This document shows positions 19,820-29,981 of a stretch of 38,409 nucleotides of DNA, piece after piece. The notes below the pieces were generated by a model. It made no database searches, was not told where the DNA came from, and saw only the letters and a program-made list of their open reading frames with translations. The translations under genes were made by a program, and so were the position numbers. Numbering within the stretch: position 1 is the first letter of the stretch; each line of letters starts with the position of its first letter. Source of the stretch: Synechococcaceae cyanobacterium (lineage in GTDB: Bacteria > Cyanobacteriota > Cyanobacteriia > PCC-6307 > Cyanobiaceae). The stretch is from the NCBI GenBank assembly GCA_947461705.1, contig CANHMF010000007.1, positions 1 to 38,409 on the forward strand. The letters are read 5' to 3'.

Positions 19820-21001
19820 TCAGCGCACCGTGATCGCAGCCGCGGCACGATCGGCCTTGCTGCGGGCGTCATCCAGGTCGGCGCCACTGGCCAGGGCCAC
19901 ACCCATGCGCCGGTGGGGGCGGGCATCGGGCTTACCAAAGAGCAGCACCTGCACATCGGCCTCGGCCAGGGCCTGTTCCAGGCCATCGACGTGCACGCTC
20001 TCACTGGCGTGCTCCGCCAGGATCACGCGGCTGGCGGCGGAGCCCGTGGAGCGGATTTCGGGAATTGGCAGTCCCAGCACCGCGCGCAGATGTAGCTCGA
20101 ATTCGCTGAGGTTCTGCCCCACCAGGGTCACCAGCCCGGTGTCGTGGGGCCTGGGCGACAGCTCGGAAAACACCACCTCGCTGCCCCCAGCGGCTGTGGT
20201 GCACACAAAGAACTCCACGCCGAACAGGCCGGCACCGCCCAGGTTGTCGGTCACGGCACGGGCCATGGACTGGGCGGCCGCCAGCTGGTCCCAGTCCAGG
20301 TGGGCGGGCTGCCAGCTGCACTGGTAATCGCCCCGCTCCTGAATGTGGCCGATGGGTGGACAGAACAGGGTGGGCCCGGCCCACTGCTTCACCGTGAGCA
20401 GGGTGATCTCCTGCTCAAAGCGCAGGAACTCCTCCACGATCACCCGGGCGCCACTGCCGCGGGCACCGGCCATGGCGGCCTCCCAGGCGGCGTTGATCTC
20501 AGCGGGGCCCTCCACCACGGACTGGCCCTTGCCCGAGGAGCTCATCACCGGTTTCACCACCACGGGCCAGCCCAGGGGTGCGGCCGCGGCGGCCAGCTCC
20601 TCGGCGCTGCTGGCATAGGCGTAGCGGGCCGTGCGCAGGCCCAGCTCGCCCGCGGCCAGGTCGCGGATGCGGTCGCGGTTCATGGTCACCGCCGTGGCCC
20701 GGGCGGTGGGGATCACGGTGAGGCCTTCCCCCTCGAGGTCCGCCAGGGCATCCACCGCCAGGGCCTCGATCTCCGGGATCACCACATCGGGGCGGTGCTG
20801 CCGCACCACCGCCTTGAGCGCTTCGGGATCCGTCATGGCGATCACCTCGGCCACGTCGGCCACCTGCATGGCGGGTGCGCCGGCATAGCGATCCACCGCG
20901 ATGACGCGGCAGCCGAGCCGCTGGGCGGCGATGGCCACTTCCTTGCCCAGTTCACCGCTGCCCAGGAGCATCAGGGTGCGGGGGAAGGGGTGTGGAGCCA
21001 T
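19820..21001 (-). CDS. purT: Formate-dependent phosphoribosylglycinamide formyltransferase
   Basis: ATP-grasp enzyme that formylates GAR with formate and ATP in purine synthesis, the folate-independent alternative to PurN. It has 393 residues. The N-terminus TLMLLGSGELGKEVAIAAQRLG and IAVDRYAGAPAMQVAD are typical of the PurT/PurK family. The ATP-grasp core follows (GWPVVVKPVMSSSGKGQSVV, EEFLRFEQEITLLTV) and then the PurT-specific end: ELSPRPHDTGLVTL, ASRVILAEHASESVHVDG and LFGKPDARPHRRMGVALA. The last three segments separate PurT from PurK. The start MAPHPFPRTLM is accepted; a TATCTC motif about 20 bases upstream could be a -10. The LCP gene follows 77 bases downstream. purU, a formate producer, is also in this window. 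Confidence 0.96.
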   Translation of the reverse strand: MAPHPFPRTLMLLGSGELGKEVAIAAQRLGCRVIAVDRYAGAPAMQVADVAEVIAMTDPEALKAVVRQHRPDVVIPEIEALAVDALADLEGEGLTVIPTARATAVTMNRDRIRDLAAGELGLRTARYAYASSAEELAAAAAPLGWPVVVKPVMSSSGKGQSVVEGPAEINAAWEAAMAGARGSGARVIVEEFLRFEQEITLLTVKQWAGPTLFCPPIGHIQERGDYQCSWQPAHLDWDQLAAAQSMARAVTDNLGGAGLFGVEFFVCTTAAGGSEVVFSELSPRPHDTGLVTLVGQNLSEFELHLRAVLGLPIPEIRSTGSAASRVILAEHASESVHVDGLEQALAEADVQVLLFGKPDARPHRRMGVALASGADLDDARSKADRAAAAITVR

Positions 21002-21055
21002 GGCCGGAGCGCGGAGGCGAGATACTCCCCTGATCCTGCCCCGCCGATCAATCCC

Positions 21056-21226
21056 GTGCCGTTTCCCTCAGTGCTGGCCTTCTCCACGGCCGGCGATGCC
21101 GCCAACGGGCTGCTCAACGGCTGGGATATCGCCACTCTGCAGAAGTGGTCGTTGATCTATCTGGGGCTGTCGTCCCTGGCCTTTGTGGTGGTGTGGGTGG
21201 TGGGTTACCTGCGCAAGCCGGGTTGA
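21056..21226 (+). CDS. Small single-pass membrane protein (56 aa)
   Basis: A 56-residue peptide starting at GTG (21056), MPFPSVLAFSTAGDAANG, then LLNGWDIATLQKW, a 20-residue membrane segment (SLIYLGLSSLAFVVVWVVGYL) and a basic end RKPG. The ORF track only shows it as the tail of a long shadow frame antisense to purT. The composition (soluble Asp/Asn-containing N-terminus, one clean helix, positive C-terminus) looks like a real cyanobacterial small protein, but no family name is assigned. It diverges from purT with a 54-base gap, enough for a shared promoter region, and its last 22 bases overlap the 3' end of the convergent 84-residue gene. Confidence 0.6.
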   Translation: MPFPSVLAFSTAGDAANGLLNGWDIATLQKWSLIYLGLSSLAFVVVWVVGYLRKPG

Positions 21227-21459
21227 TCGATCAGGGTGAGTTGGCGCACCGGCGGTTCCTCATCGATGAACCCGTAGGCCTCGAACACCTCGGCATTGCC
21301 GTGGGTGATGTGTTGGCCGTCGCTGTGGCGCTCGAGTGCGAAGCCCTCGGCCGCCATCCGCCGCATCAGGGCTGCCGCCTCCTCAAAGCGCGCGGCCATG
21401 GCCTCCAGGCTGGCGCAGTCGGCCGTTAGGCCCGTTTCCTTCCAGGTGAAGTAGGCCAT
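21205..21459 (-). CDS. Conserved small protein downstream of mraY (84 aa)
   Basis: An 84-residue protein beginning MAYFTWKETGLTADCASLEAMAARFEE and ending PPVRQLTLIDQPGLRR. It is amphipathic and helical in the middle (MAARFEEAAALMRRMAAEGF) with predicted beta strands after it (FALERHSDG, QHITHGNAEVF). No signal peptide or membrane helix is seen. The ORF track extends it to 21603, but that extension lies out of frame inside mraY; the ATG at 21459 begins one base after the mraY stop codon, so it is almost certainly translated from the mraY message. I recognise it only as a picocyanobacterial conserved hypothetical, from general impression. A role near peptidoglycan synthesis is a guess from position. 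Confidence 0.72.
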   Translation of the reverse strand: MAYFTWKETGLTADCASLEAMAARFEEAAALMRRMAAEGFALERHSDGQHITHGNAEVFEAYGFIDEEPPVRQLTLIDQPGLRR

Positions 21460-21460
21460 C

Positions 21461-22606
21461 TCAGGGCAGCAGCACCAGTCCCACCACCACCAGTAGCAAG
21501 CTGAGGGCCCAGAAGCCCACCACCACCTGCTGTTCGCTGGCGCCCCCCAGCTCGAAGTGGTGATGCAGCGGGGCCATGCGCAGCACCCGCCGGCCCACGC
21601 CATCCGGGCCCTTCGTGGCTTTGAACACCCACACCTGCACGATCACGGAGAGCGACTCGGCCAGGAACACCCCACCCATCACCAGCAGGGGCCAGAGGCT
21701 GTTGCTGAGCAGGCTCACGCCCGCCAGGGAGGCGCCCATGGCCAGGGAGCCCGTGTCGCCCATGAACATCCGGGCCTTGTGGCGATTCCAGAGCAGGAAG
21801 CCCAGCCAGGTGCCGGCCATGGCGGCGCAGAAGCCGGCCATGGCGGGATCCCCTTCGTGGCCGCGCAGCATCAGCTGCAGCCCCAGGCCGCTGAACACGA
21901 TGGCGCCGCAGCCCGCCGCTAGGCCATCGAGGCCATCGGTGAGGTTGGTGGCGTTGCTCTCCGCCAGGAACACGAACAGGCCCAGGGGCCAGATCACCAG
22001 GCCGAGGGGCAGCACCCAGCCCAGGGGGAGAGCGATGTCGCCGGGGTTGGCGCCGCCCAGCAGCTGCTGCCAGGCCGCCCAGGCGAGGAACACCCCAGCG
22101 GACAGGGCCTGCAGCAGCAACTTGCCACGGGGGCTGAGGCCCGTGTTGTGGCCCTTCGTGAGGCTGCGCCAGTCGTCCACAGCGCCGATGGCCATGGTGA
22201 CCAGGGTGATGGCCGCCACGGCCAGCAGCCGTGGGTCGCTCGGGCTCACCAGCCCCCCCACGATCACGCCAACCGGCACCGCCAGCAGGCCGCCCATGGT
22301 GGGGGTGCCGGCCTTGCTCAGGTGGGCCTGGGGCCCCTCGGCGCGGATCACCTGACCCAGCTTGAGGTTTCGCAGTTTGGGGTAGCCCCAGCGGCCCAGG
22401 CCCGCGCTCACCAGGGCGGCCACCAGCAGGGGCACGCTGAGCTGGGGGGCCTGGCTGAACACATCGCTGGCCAGGGCCGCGCCAAACAGCAGGATGCCCA
22501 GCAGCAGCGCCAAGGGGCGACTGTTGCTGGGCATCGAGGCCATCAGCCGGGTGATCGGCCCTGGGGGCCGACGGGTGGAATTCTGGGCCGGTGCGGGAGA
22601 TGCCAA
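21461..22606 (-). CDS. mraY: Phospho-N-acetylmuramoyl-pentapeptide transferase
   Basis: Integral membrane enzyme that moves phospho-MurNAc-pentapeptide from UDP to undecaprenyl phosphate, making lipid I. It has 381 residues and about ten membrane helices. Motifs: [16 protein letters not shown], the first Asp-rich region [24 protein letters not shown] with the catalytic Asp, [14 protein letters not shown], and the C-terminal [11 protein letters not shown] His motif. The N-terminal 25 residues ([21 protein letters not shown]) look non-conserved, and the true start could be one of the Met residues at 22 or 25. The DUF3134-like gene lies 46 bases upstream on the same strand and the 84-residue gene follows immediately. 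Confidence 0.97.
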   Translation of the reverse strand: MASPAPAQNSTRRPPGPITRLMASMPSNSRPLALLLGILLFGAALASDVFSQAPQLSVPLLVAALVSAGLGRWGYPKLRNLKLGQVIRAEGPQAHLSKAGTPTMGGLLAVPVGVIVGGLVSPSDPRLLAVAAITLVTMAIGAVDDWRSLTKGHNTGLSPRGKLLLQALSAGVFLAWAAWQQLLGGANPGDIALPLGWVLPLGLVIWPLGLFVFLAESNATNLTDGLDGLAAGCGAIVFSGLGLQLMLRGHEGDPAMAGFCAAMAGTWLGFLLWNRHKARMFMGDTGSLAMGASLAGVSLLSNSLWPLLVMGGVFLAESLSVIVQVWVFKATKGPDGVGRRVLRMAPLHHHFELGGASEQQVVVGFWALSLLLVVVGLVLLP

Positions 22607-22652
22607 GGGGAGCGGCCGATGGGTCGCGCGTTCGGCCGGACCTTAGGTCGGA

Positions 22653-22925
22653 TCAGTCTTCCCAGTCCTCTTCTGTCTGCTCGTCGGCGGCGTTGTAGTC
22701 CTCCTTCTCGCCCATGAGTGCGGAGAGCTCTTCCTCTTCCACGGTGCTCACGTCGGCGGACGCGGTTTCCTCGTCGGCCACCAGTCGGCCGCTGGTTTCG
22801 AGCCAGCTCAGCAGGTCGGGCTCTTCGCGCAGGGGCAGCACCGGTGCGGGTTCGCTGCGGCCGTAGCGGGTCAGCGACGGATTGATGCCGTCGAGGCTGC
22901 TGAGGCTGTTGCTGAGGGTGCTCAT
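22653..22925 (-). CDS. DUF3134-like small acidic protein
   Basis: A 90-residue protein from the ATG at 22925 (MSTLSNSLSSLDGINPSLTRYGR). The centre, APVLPLREEPDLLSWLETSGRLVADE, is the recognisable DUF3134 core found across cyanobacteria. The C-terminal 45 residues are strongly acidic (Glu/Asp-rich, EEEELSALMGEKEDYN to EEDWED). The longer ORF in the track (to 23285) is an artefact antisense to the next gene. The function of the family is unknown. It is on the same strand as mraY and 46 bases upstream of it, and is divergent from the 91-residue membrane protein gene with about 113 bases between. Confidence 0.82.
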   Translation of the reverse strand: MSTLSNSLSSLDGINPSLTRYGRSEPAPVLPLREEPDLLSWLETSGRLVADEETASADVSTVEEEELSALMGEKEDYNAADEQTEEDWED

Positions 22926-23038
22926 GTATGGATCTGTTCGGACGGGCCTGGGGCAGAGCGCCTGCGGGAGGGCCCTGTCGGAAACTGGTGGGCTACCCGG
23001 CGCTGCAGGGCGCCAATCCATCACCTTAGCTGAGGCTT

Positions 23039-23314
23039 GTGTTGCCCGTCGGTCCCTTGCCTGTTGCCGTTTCCCGCAAGCTGCTGCAGCTCGCCTTGCT
23101 GTGGGGGGGTGCCCTGGGGCTGAGTGGCCTGCTGGTGTGGTCGGGTCGCCATTGGAGCCAGCCGCTGCTGCACCAGGCCTGGGCCCTGGAGCATCCTGCG
23201 GCGCCTGGCTGGTTGGCCCTGGCGCTGGTGGTCCTGCCACCGGCGGGGATGGCCCTGGTGCTGCTGCGTGGCCTGGGGGCTGCAAACCATGACAGGGGAG
23301 AATCGTCCGACTGA
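23039..23314 (+). CDS. Small two-helix membrane protein upstream of argG
   Basis: A 91-residue ORF with two hydrophobic segments: about residues 15-33 (LLQLALLWGGALGLSGLLVW) and 56-76 (GWLALALVVLPPAGMALVLL), joined by a short His/Trp-containing loop (SGRHWSQPLLHQAWALEHP) and ending in a polar tail NHDRGESSD. The GTG at 23039 is the first usable start; TTG codons a few residues on are alternatives. It ends 18 bases before the argG ATG, so cotranscription is likely. The product is not recognised. Support comes from the coherent two-helix design, the position and the lack of any competing gene on the opposite strand; the start is uncertain. Confidence 0.58.
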   Translation: MLPVGPLPVAVSRKLLQLALLWGGALGLSGLLVWSGRHWSQPLLHQAWALEHPAAPGWLALALVVLPPAGMALVLLRGLGAANHDRGESSD

Positions 23315-23332
23315 GCGCATGGAGACGCGTTG

Positions 23333-24538
23333 ATGGGTCGGGCGAAAAAGGCGGTGCTGGCCTATTCCGGCGGAGTGGACACCAGCGTCTGCATTCCTTA
23401 TCTGATGCAGGAGTGGGGCGTGGAGGAGGTGATCACCTTCGCCGCCGACCTCGGCCAGGGCGATGAACTGGAGCCGATTCGCCAGAAGGCGCTCGATTCA
23501 GGGGCCAGCCAGTCGATCGTGGGCGATCTGATCGAGCCCTTCATCACCGAGTTCGCCTTCCCGGCGATCCGCGCCAACGCCCTCTACGAGGGCCGCTACC
23601 CGCTCAGCACGGCCCTGGCCCGGCCGCTGATCGCCCGCCGCCTGGTGGAGATCGCCCGCGAGGTGGGCGCCGATGCGGTGGCCCACGGCTGCACCGGCAA
23701 GGGCAACGACCAAGTGCGCTTCGACGTGGCCATCGGCGCTCTGGCCCCCGATCTCAAGGTGCTCACCCCGGCCCGGGAGTGGGGCATGAGCCGCGAGGAA
23801 ACGATCGCCTACGGCGAGCGCTGCGGCATTCCCTCGCCCGTGAGCAAGAAGTCGCCCTATTCGATCGACCTCAACCTGCTGGGTCGCTCGATCGAAGCCG
23901 GCCCCCTGGAGGATCCCAACGTGGAGCCCCCGGAGGAGATCTATGCCATGACCGTATCGGTGGATGCCGCTCCGGCGGCTCCCCAGATCGTGGAGATCAG
24001 CTTCGAGCAGGGCAATCCCGTGAGCATCGATGGCGAGCGCCTCGATCCCGTGAGCCTGATCCGCAAGGCCAATGCCCTGGCCGGTGGCCACGGTTTCGGC
24101 CGTCTCGACATGGTGGAAAACCGGGTGGTGGGCATCAAGAGCCGCGAGATCTACGAGACCCCCGGGCTACTGCTGCTGATCAAGGCCCACCAGGAGCTGG
24201 AGAGCCTCACCCTCGCCGCCGACGTACAGCGCTACAAGCGCCAGATCGAGGCCAGCTGGGCTGATCTGGTGTATCAGGGCCTCTGGTACGGCCCGCTCAA
24301 GGAGGCCCTCGACGGCTTCATTGACCGCACCCAGCAGACCGTGAACGGCACGGTGCGGGTGAAGCTGCACAAGGGCAACGCCACCGTGGTGGGCCGCAGC
24401 AGTGCCACCAACAGCCTCTATGTGCCCGACATGGCCACATACGGCTCCGAGGACCAGTTCGACCACAAGGCGGCCGAGGGCTTCATCTACGTGTGGGGCC
24501 TGCCCACCCGCCTCTGGGCGGCGGCACGTCGCGGCTGA
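23333..24538 (+). CDS. argG: Argininosuccinate synthase
   Basis: Joins citrulline and aspartate with ATP, the penultimate step of arginine synthesis. It has 401 residues. The PP-loop [15 protein letters not shown] lies at the N-terminus; [15 protein letters not shown], the nucleotide/citrulline-binding [30 protein letters not shown] and [23 protein letters not shown] follow in the expected order. The ATG at 23333 ([14 protein letters not shown]) is preferred to the TTG just before it; GGAG lies about 10 bases upstream. Its stop is six bases from that of the convergent coiled-coil gene. Confidence 0.98.
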   Translation: MGRAKKAVLAYSGGVDTSVCIPYLMQEWGVEEVITFAADLGQGDELEPIRQKALDSGASQSIVGDLIEPFITEFAFPAIRANALYEGRYPLSTALARPLIARRLVEIAREVGADAVAHGCTGKGNDQVRFDVAIGALAPDLKVLTPAREWGMSREETIAYGERCGIPSPVSKKSPYSIDLNLLGRSIEAGPLEDPNVEPPEEIYAMTVSVDAAPAAPQIVEISFEQGNPVSIDGERLDPVSLIRKANALAGGHGFGRLDMVENRVVGIKSREIYETPGLLLLIKAHQELESLTLAADVQRYKRQIEASWADLVYQGLWYGPLKEALDGFIDRTQQTVNGTVRVKLHKGNATVVGRSSATNSLYVPDMATYGSEDQFDHKAAEGFIYVWGLPTRLWAAARRG

Positions 24539-24544
24539 CGGGGG

Positions 24545-24904
24545 TCAGGCCACCCGGTCGTTGGGACCCATCAACCGCTGGGTGGCCGCCTTGAGACGGT
24601 GGAGCGGTTGCACCGCCGGCAGCGAGGGCCCGCCCCTGCTGCCGGCCGCTGTCTCGGCAGGCGGTGGGGGCAGTTGCCCCTGAAGGCGGTCGCGCAGCTC
24701 GAGGTTCTCCTCGGCCAACAGCCGCTGCCGCTCCAGGAAGGGCTGCAGCCGCTGCTCAAATTTGCGCTCGAAGATCTCCGGCAGCTCATCGAGCAGGGCC
24801 TGCAGCTCCGCCAGCTGGCGCTGGCTGGCGGCCAGTTCCCGTTGGGCGGCCTCGAGGCTCTGGTGCTCAGCAGGACCCTCAGGGCTCAACGGGCTGGACG
24901 GCAA
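24545..24904 (-). CDS. Coiled-coil hypothetical protein
   Basis: A 119-residue protein with a strong predicted coiled coil from about residue 14 to 75 (heptad-like Leu/Ala/Gln: AQRELAASQRQLAELQALLDEL, then FEQRLQPFLERQRLLAEENLELRDRL), a Pro/Ala/Gly linker and a basic C-terminus (LHRLKAATQRLMGPNDRV). No membrane segment. The start is uncertain: a TTG at 24904 is the first usable codon, a second TTG lies 15 bases on, and no in-frame ATG precedes the coil. It begins 27 bases beyond the rpsF terminator, so it is reached by read-through or by its own weak promoter. Conserved position next to argG and rpsF in related genomes is suspected but not checked. Confidence 0.68.
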   Translation of the reverse strand: MPSSPLSPEGPAEHQSLEAAQRELAASQRQLAELQALLDELPEIFERKFEQRLQPFLERQRLLAEENLELRDRLQGQLPPPPAETAAGSRGGPSLPAVQPLHRLKAATQRLMGPNDRVA

Positions 24905-24931
24905 CGGGGATCTCCATCATCGCCAAGCCAC

Positions 24932-24972
24932 AAAAAAACGCCAGGACCAATGGCTCGCATTGGCGTCTGGCG
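24932..24972 (-). terminator. Intrinsic terminator after rpsF
   Basis: On the minus strand the sequence forms an interrupted stem: CGCCAG pairs with CTGGCG and, inside it, CCAATG pairs with CATTGG around the loop CGAGC, followed directly by seven T residues. It begins 23 bases after the rpsF stop. This is the textbook shape of a Rho-independent terminator and it separates rpsF from the coiled-coil gene downstream. Confidence 0.88.
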
Positions 24973-24995
24973 TGGATGGGATTGGCGTCTTGGCC

Positions 24996-25367
24996 TCAGG
25001 CCTCGACGGTTTCCAGGGCAGCGGCGTCGCTGGTGGCGGTGGGCACCGGGCCGCTGCGGGGAGCGGGCACGGGGCCGTCCTGCTTGACGGTGAGATAACG
25101 GATCACGTCCTCGCTGAGGCGCATGGCGCGCTCGAGGGTGGCCACCTGCTGGCCGTCACCGTTGTGCACCAGCTGCACGTAGATGCCTTCCTTGTGCTTG
25201 GCGATGGGATAGGCCAGGCGGCGCTTGCCGCGCATCTGGCAGTCGAGCACCTCGGCGCCGGCTTCAGTCACCAGGTCGCGGTACTTGGCGACATGGGTTT
25301 CCACCTCTTCCTCCGGGATGTCCGGACGAAGGATGTACATCGTTTCGTAGTAGGGCTGCTGCGACAT
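24996..25367 (-). CDS. rpsF: 30S ribosomal protein S6
   Basis: Small-subunit ribosomal protein that binds with S18 near the platform. It has 123 residues. The family pattern is clear: [18 protein letters not shown] at the N-terminus, [24 protein letters not shown] in the middle and [17 protein letters not shown]. The C-terminal 25 residues are Pro/Ala/Thr-rich and variable, as in other cyanobacteria. It lies 117 bases downstream of tic20 on the same strand and is followed by a strong hairpin terminator. The usual bacterial partners rpsR and ssb are not adjacent, which is normal for cyanobacteria as far as I recall. Confidence 0.97.
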   Translation of the reverse strand: MSQQPYYETMYILRPDIPEEEVETHVAKYRDLVTEAGAEVLDCQMRGKRRLAYPIAKHKEGIYVQLVHNGDGQQVATLERAMRLSEDVIRYLTVKQDGPVPAPRSGPVPTATSDAAALETVEA

Positions 25368-25484
25368 GGCTTTCGCGATCCGACGTGGGCGCCGAAGTGG
25401 ACGGTGGCTGGCGGAACCGGTCTGCGGGAGACCTGCCCGACCAGCGGCGGATTAACTACCTTATCGCGCGGGGGGCGGGCCCCC

Positions 25485-25952
25485 TCAGTAGAGCTGCATC
25501 CGCACGGCCTCCGAGAGGCTGGGAATGTCCGCTTCCTTGCCCCGCACGCACTGCACCACGGCAAACAGCACCAGCAGCAGCACCCCCAGGAACACGCTGT
25601 TGGCCAGGGTGCGCACGGCGAAGTTGCCACCCAGGGGGGCCAGCACGATGTTGAAGGCCAGCGACAGCACCACCAGCACGATGTCCAGCAGGATTGCCTG
25701 CAGCACGTTGAAACGCAGGAAGTAGGGCACCCGCTGGTTGCGCACCACAGCCAGGAACAGCACCAGGAAGAGCAGGAACCCGCCGAAGGGCACGGCCTGC
25801 TGCAGCAGCACCAGCGGCAGGGCCGGCAGGCTCAGCCACTGCAGGGCCGGAAACAGGTTGGTGAGGGAACGGCCGAAGGGCAGGCCATCGCTCCAGGGCA
25901 GCAGATAGGCCAGCAGGGCCAGCAGGCGCTGCCAGGGGGGGATCTCAGCCAT
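25485..25952 (-). CDS. Tic20 family membrane protein
   Basis: A 155-residue membrane protein with four hydrophobic helices (approximate residues 8-20, 39-68, 82-107 and 113-135). The family hallmarks are the N-terminal WQRLLALLAYLLPWSDGLPFG and the central VPYFLRFNVLQAILLDIVLVV. Tic20 is a component of the protein import channel of the chloroplast inner envelope; the cyanobacterial homologues (also called Ycf60 in red plastids) have an unclear role, perhaps as a small transport or assembly factor. The start MAEIPPWQRLLALLAY is standard. It lies between aroE (48 bases upstream) and rpsF on the same strand. Confidence 0.93.
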   Translation of the reverse strand: MAEIPPWQRLLALLAYLLPWSDGLPFGRSLTNLFPALQWLSLPALPLVLLQQAVPFGGFLLFLVLFLAVVRNQRVPYFLRFNVLQAILLDIVLVVLSLAFNIVLAPLGGNFAVRTLANSVFLGVLLLVLFAVVQCVRGKEADIPSLSEAVRMQLY

Positions 25953-26000
25953 GGGGGGCCCGGAATTGGCTCGAGGCTAAGGGGGCTGCTCGGCTGCCGT

Positions 26001-26900
26001 TCACTGGCCGTCGAGGTGCTGCAGCAGGGCCTTGCGCATCACGTCCACGGGGACGTCCGTCTGCCCGCTCCACAGGCGCAGGGCTGCGGCGCCCTGCTGC
26101 ACCAGCATCTCCGTGCCATCGATGCTGCGGCAGCCCCGTTGGCTCGCCTGGGCGAGCAGCCGGGTCGGCCGCGGCGTGTAGATGATGTCGTACACCACGG
26201 TGCTGGCCTGGAGCGCATCCAGCTCGCCGGCGTCGAGGGGACAGGCCGCTGCGGCGTCAGGGTTGCTGGCGGAGGCCATGCCCACGGGCGTGGTGTTCAC
26301 CAGCAGATCGCAGGCGGCGATGGCCTCCGCCAGGGCCGTGCCGTCTTGGGCCCAGTGCAGGGGTTGGAGCTGCGGGGCCCAGGCCTGGCAATCGTGCTGG
26401 AACGCCTCCAGGGCTTCGGGCCTGCGGCCCGCCAGCGCAATGGAGCTGAAGCCCAGCTCCACCAGGCCCGCCACCACGGCCCGGGCACTGCCGCCGCAGC
26501 CCAGCACCACCGCCCGCTGGCCTGGGGCGGTGGTGCCGCGCAGGGGAGCGATGAAGCCCTCCACATCGGTGTTGGTGCCGAACCAGCCACCCCCATCCAT
26601 CGGCACCAGCACATTTACGGCCCCCAGCCGCTGCGCCAGCGGGCTGAGCTCCCGCGTCAGCGCGGCCACGCTGTGCTTGTGGGGGATGGTCACGTTCAGG
26701 CCGCGGCAGCCCATGGCCTCCAGGCCCTGCACCACCGTGGCCAGCTGCTCGGCCGGGGCGGGCAGGGCCAGGAACACCCAGTTGAGGCCCATCTCGCACA
26801 GGGCCGCGTTCTGCATCACCGGCGAGAGGGAATGGTGCACGGGATGGCCCAGCACGCCTGCGATGGCTGTGGTTCCCGAGAGGCTGAGGGGCGGTGTCAC
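26001..26900 (-). CDS. aroE: Shikimate dehydrogenase
   Basis: NADPH-dependent reduction of 3-dehydroshikimate to shikimate in aromatic amino acid synthesis. It has 299 residues. The substrate site shows GHPVHHSLSPVMQNAAL and the catalytic Lys in GLNVTIPHKHSV, with the partner Asp in FGTNTDVEGF. The NADP-binding domain shows VLGCGGSARAVVAGL, the NRTxxK-type segment is replaced by LAGRRPEAL, and NTTPVGMASAS follows. The C-terminus has the expected GTEMLVQQGAAALRLWSG. It is divergent from dnaK with a 95-base gap and leads the aroE-tic20-rpsF series. Confidence 0.97.
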   Translation of the reverse strand: MTPPLSLSGTTAIAGVLGHPVHHSLSPVMQNAALCEMGLNWVFLALPAPAEQLATVVQGLEAMGCRGLNVTIPHKHSVAALTRELSPLAQRLGAVNVLVPMDGGGWFGTNTDVEGFIAPLRGTTAPGQRAVVLGCGGSARAVVAGLVELGFSSIALAGRRPEALEAFQHDCQAWAPQLQPLHWAQDGTALAEAIAACDLLVNTTPVGMASASNPDAAAACPLDAGELDALQASTVVYDIIYTPRPTRLLAQASQRGCRSIDGTEMLVQQGAAALRLWSGQTDVPVDVMRKALLQHLDGQ

Positions 26901-26971
26901 GGCAGCTCCTGTTCGGCAACCACACCTAGCCCCACAACGGGCCTGCTGTTGAGGATGCCTTCAGTTCAGAA

Positions 26972-26986
26972 CCCCCCTTCGGGAGG
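26972..26986 (+). promoter_or_regulatory. Hairpin covering the dnaK ribosome binding site
   Basis: The leader CCCCCCTTCGGGAGG can fold into a short stem closed by a C(UUCG)G tetraloop, in which the GGGAGG Shine-Dalgarno element pairs with the C run, with one A-C mismatch. The SD is nine bases before the dnaK ATG (26996). Hiding the SD of a heat-shock gene in an imperfect stem is how RNA thermometers work, so this is a candidate; the stem is only five pairs long and no experiment supports it. Confidence 0.4.
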
Positions 26987-26995
26987 CAGTCATCC

Positions 26996-28891
<1,896 letters not shown>

Positions 28892-28897
28892 TCTGAC

Positions 28898-28920
28898 GAG
28901 CCCTGACTCTCACGGGGCTC
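28898..28920 (+). repeat. Inverted repeat just after dnaK
   Basis: GAGCCC at 28898-28903 pairs with GGGCTC at 28915-28920 around an 11-base loop, beginning six bases after the dnaK stop. No T run follows directly. It may stabilise the 3' end of the dnaK transcript or act together with the terminator a few bases on. Confidence 0.5.
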
Positions 28921-28927
28921 GATCAGC

Positions 28928-28955
28928 AAAAAGCCCCCCATCCGGGGGGCTTTTT
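28928..28955. terminator. Bidirectional terminator between dnaK and pstS
   Basis: A perfect hairpin: GCCCCCC pairs with GGGGGGC around the loop ATCC, flanked by AAAAA on the left and TTTTT on the right. It therefore works for both converging genes, dnaK on the plus strand and pstS on the minus strand, whose stops lie 37 and 22 bases away. Confidence 0.93.
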
Positions 28956-28976
28956 CATGGGCCGTCGTGGCGGGGC

Positions 28977-29981
28977 CTACTGGCCCACGGACTCCAGGGC
29001 GGTGCGGGCCTTGCTGAGCACGGGCGCGGGCAGCGTCACGAAACCGAGGGCCGGGGCACCCGCCTGGGCCGTGTCAGAGAGGGCATAGCGGAAGGTGGTT
29101 TGCAAAGGAGCCAGCTTCGCGCCGTTGCCGTTTTTGTAGAGCAGGATCCAGGTGAAGGTCACGATCGGGTAGCCCGCCTCTGGGTTGGGGTCGTTGCCGG
29201 TGAGGTCGGGGCCCAAGTCGATGCTGGCGAGGGCTTGGGCGGCTTCCGCCGTGGTGGGTTTGGCGAAGGTGCCGCCCCTGTTCTGGATGGCTGCGGCCTG
29301 CAGGGCCCCCTGGATGTAGGCCGCTTCCACGTAGCCGATGGCACCCTTCACCTGCTGCAGGCTGGCGGCCACGCCCTCGTTGCCCTTGGCGCCAATGCCC
29401 GTGGGCCACTTCACGGATTTGGCCGCTCCGGGGCCTGCTTTCCAGCTGGGGCTGAAGGCCGAGAGGGAATTCGTGAAGTTGTAGGTGGTGCCGGAGCCGT
29501 CGGAGCGGAACACCACCTTGATGGCCTGGTCGGGGCAGCCCAGCTCCTTGTAGTTCTTGATCGTGCCCTCGAAGATCCCCACCAGCTGGGCCTGGGTGAG
29601 CTTGAGGCTGCAACCGGGGTTGTTGTAGGCCACCGCGATGGCGCCCGCTGTCATCGGGACCTGCACCACGCCCCGCTTTACGGCGGCGGCTTCGGCGGCG
29701 TCCAGGGGCTTGTCACTGGCGGCGAAATCCACCGTGCCGGCTTCGAACTGGCGCACGCCTGCCCCGGACCCCACCGACTGGTAGTTCACCCGTACATCAC
29801 CTTTGCCGGCCAGGTCCTGGAACCAGCGCTGGTAGATGGGTGCCGGGAACGTGGCACCTGCCCCCTGGAGGTTGCCGCCGCCGCCTGATGGGCTGTTGCC
29901 ACCACAGGCGGTGAGGCTGAGGCTGCCGAGCAGGCCGAGGGCGGTGCCCAGGGGTGCGAGGCGGCGGCAGGAGAAGACCAT
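28977..29981 (-). CDS. pstS: Phosphate ABC transporter substrate-binding lipoprotein PstS
   Basis: Periplasmic phosphate-binding protein that feeds the PstCAB importer. It has 334 residues. A lipoprotein signal (MVFSCRRLAPLGTALGLLGSLSLTAC, Cys about residue 26) is followed by a Gly/Ser linker and the family start LQGAGATFPAPIYQRWFQDLAG. Phosphate ligands lie in SVGSGAGVRQF, AASDKPLDAAEA and RSDGSGTTYNFT. No pstC, pstA or pstB is beside it, so it is an orphan binding protein; cyanobacteria often carry several pstS copies away from the permease. No convincing Pho box (direct 8-base repeats) was seen in the 72-base space upstream, so phosphate regulation is not shown by the sequence. Confidence 0.96.
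   Translation of the reverse strand: MVFSCRRLAPLGTALGLLGSLSLTACGGNSPSGGGGNLQGAGATFPAPIYQRWFQDLAGKGDVRVNYQSVGSGAGVRQFEAGTVDFAASDKPLDAAEAAAVKRGVVQVPMTAGAIAVAYNNPGCSLKLTQAQLVGIFEGTIKNYKELGCPDQAIKVVFRSDGSGTTYNFTNSLSAFSPSWKAGPGAAKSVKWPTGIGAKGNEGVAASLQQVKGAIGYVEAAYIQGALQAAAIQNRGGTFAKPTTAEAAQALASIDLGPDLTGNDPNPEAGYPIVTFTWILLYKNGNGAKLAPLQTTFRYALSDTAQAGAPALGFVTLPAPVLSKARTALESVGQ

Noticed and set aside
24905-24931. Promoter for the coiled-coil gene between it and the rpsF terminator
   Set aside because: Only 27 bases remain and no -10-like hexamer stands out; read-through or a promoter inside the terminator region cannot be judged.
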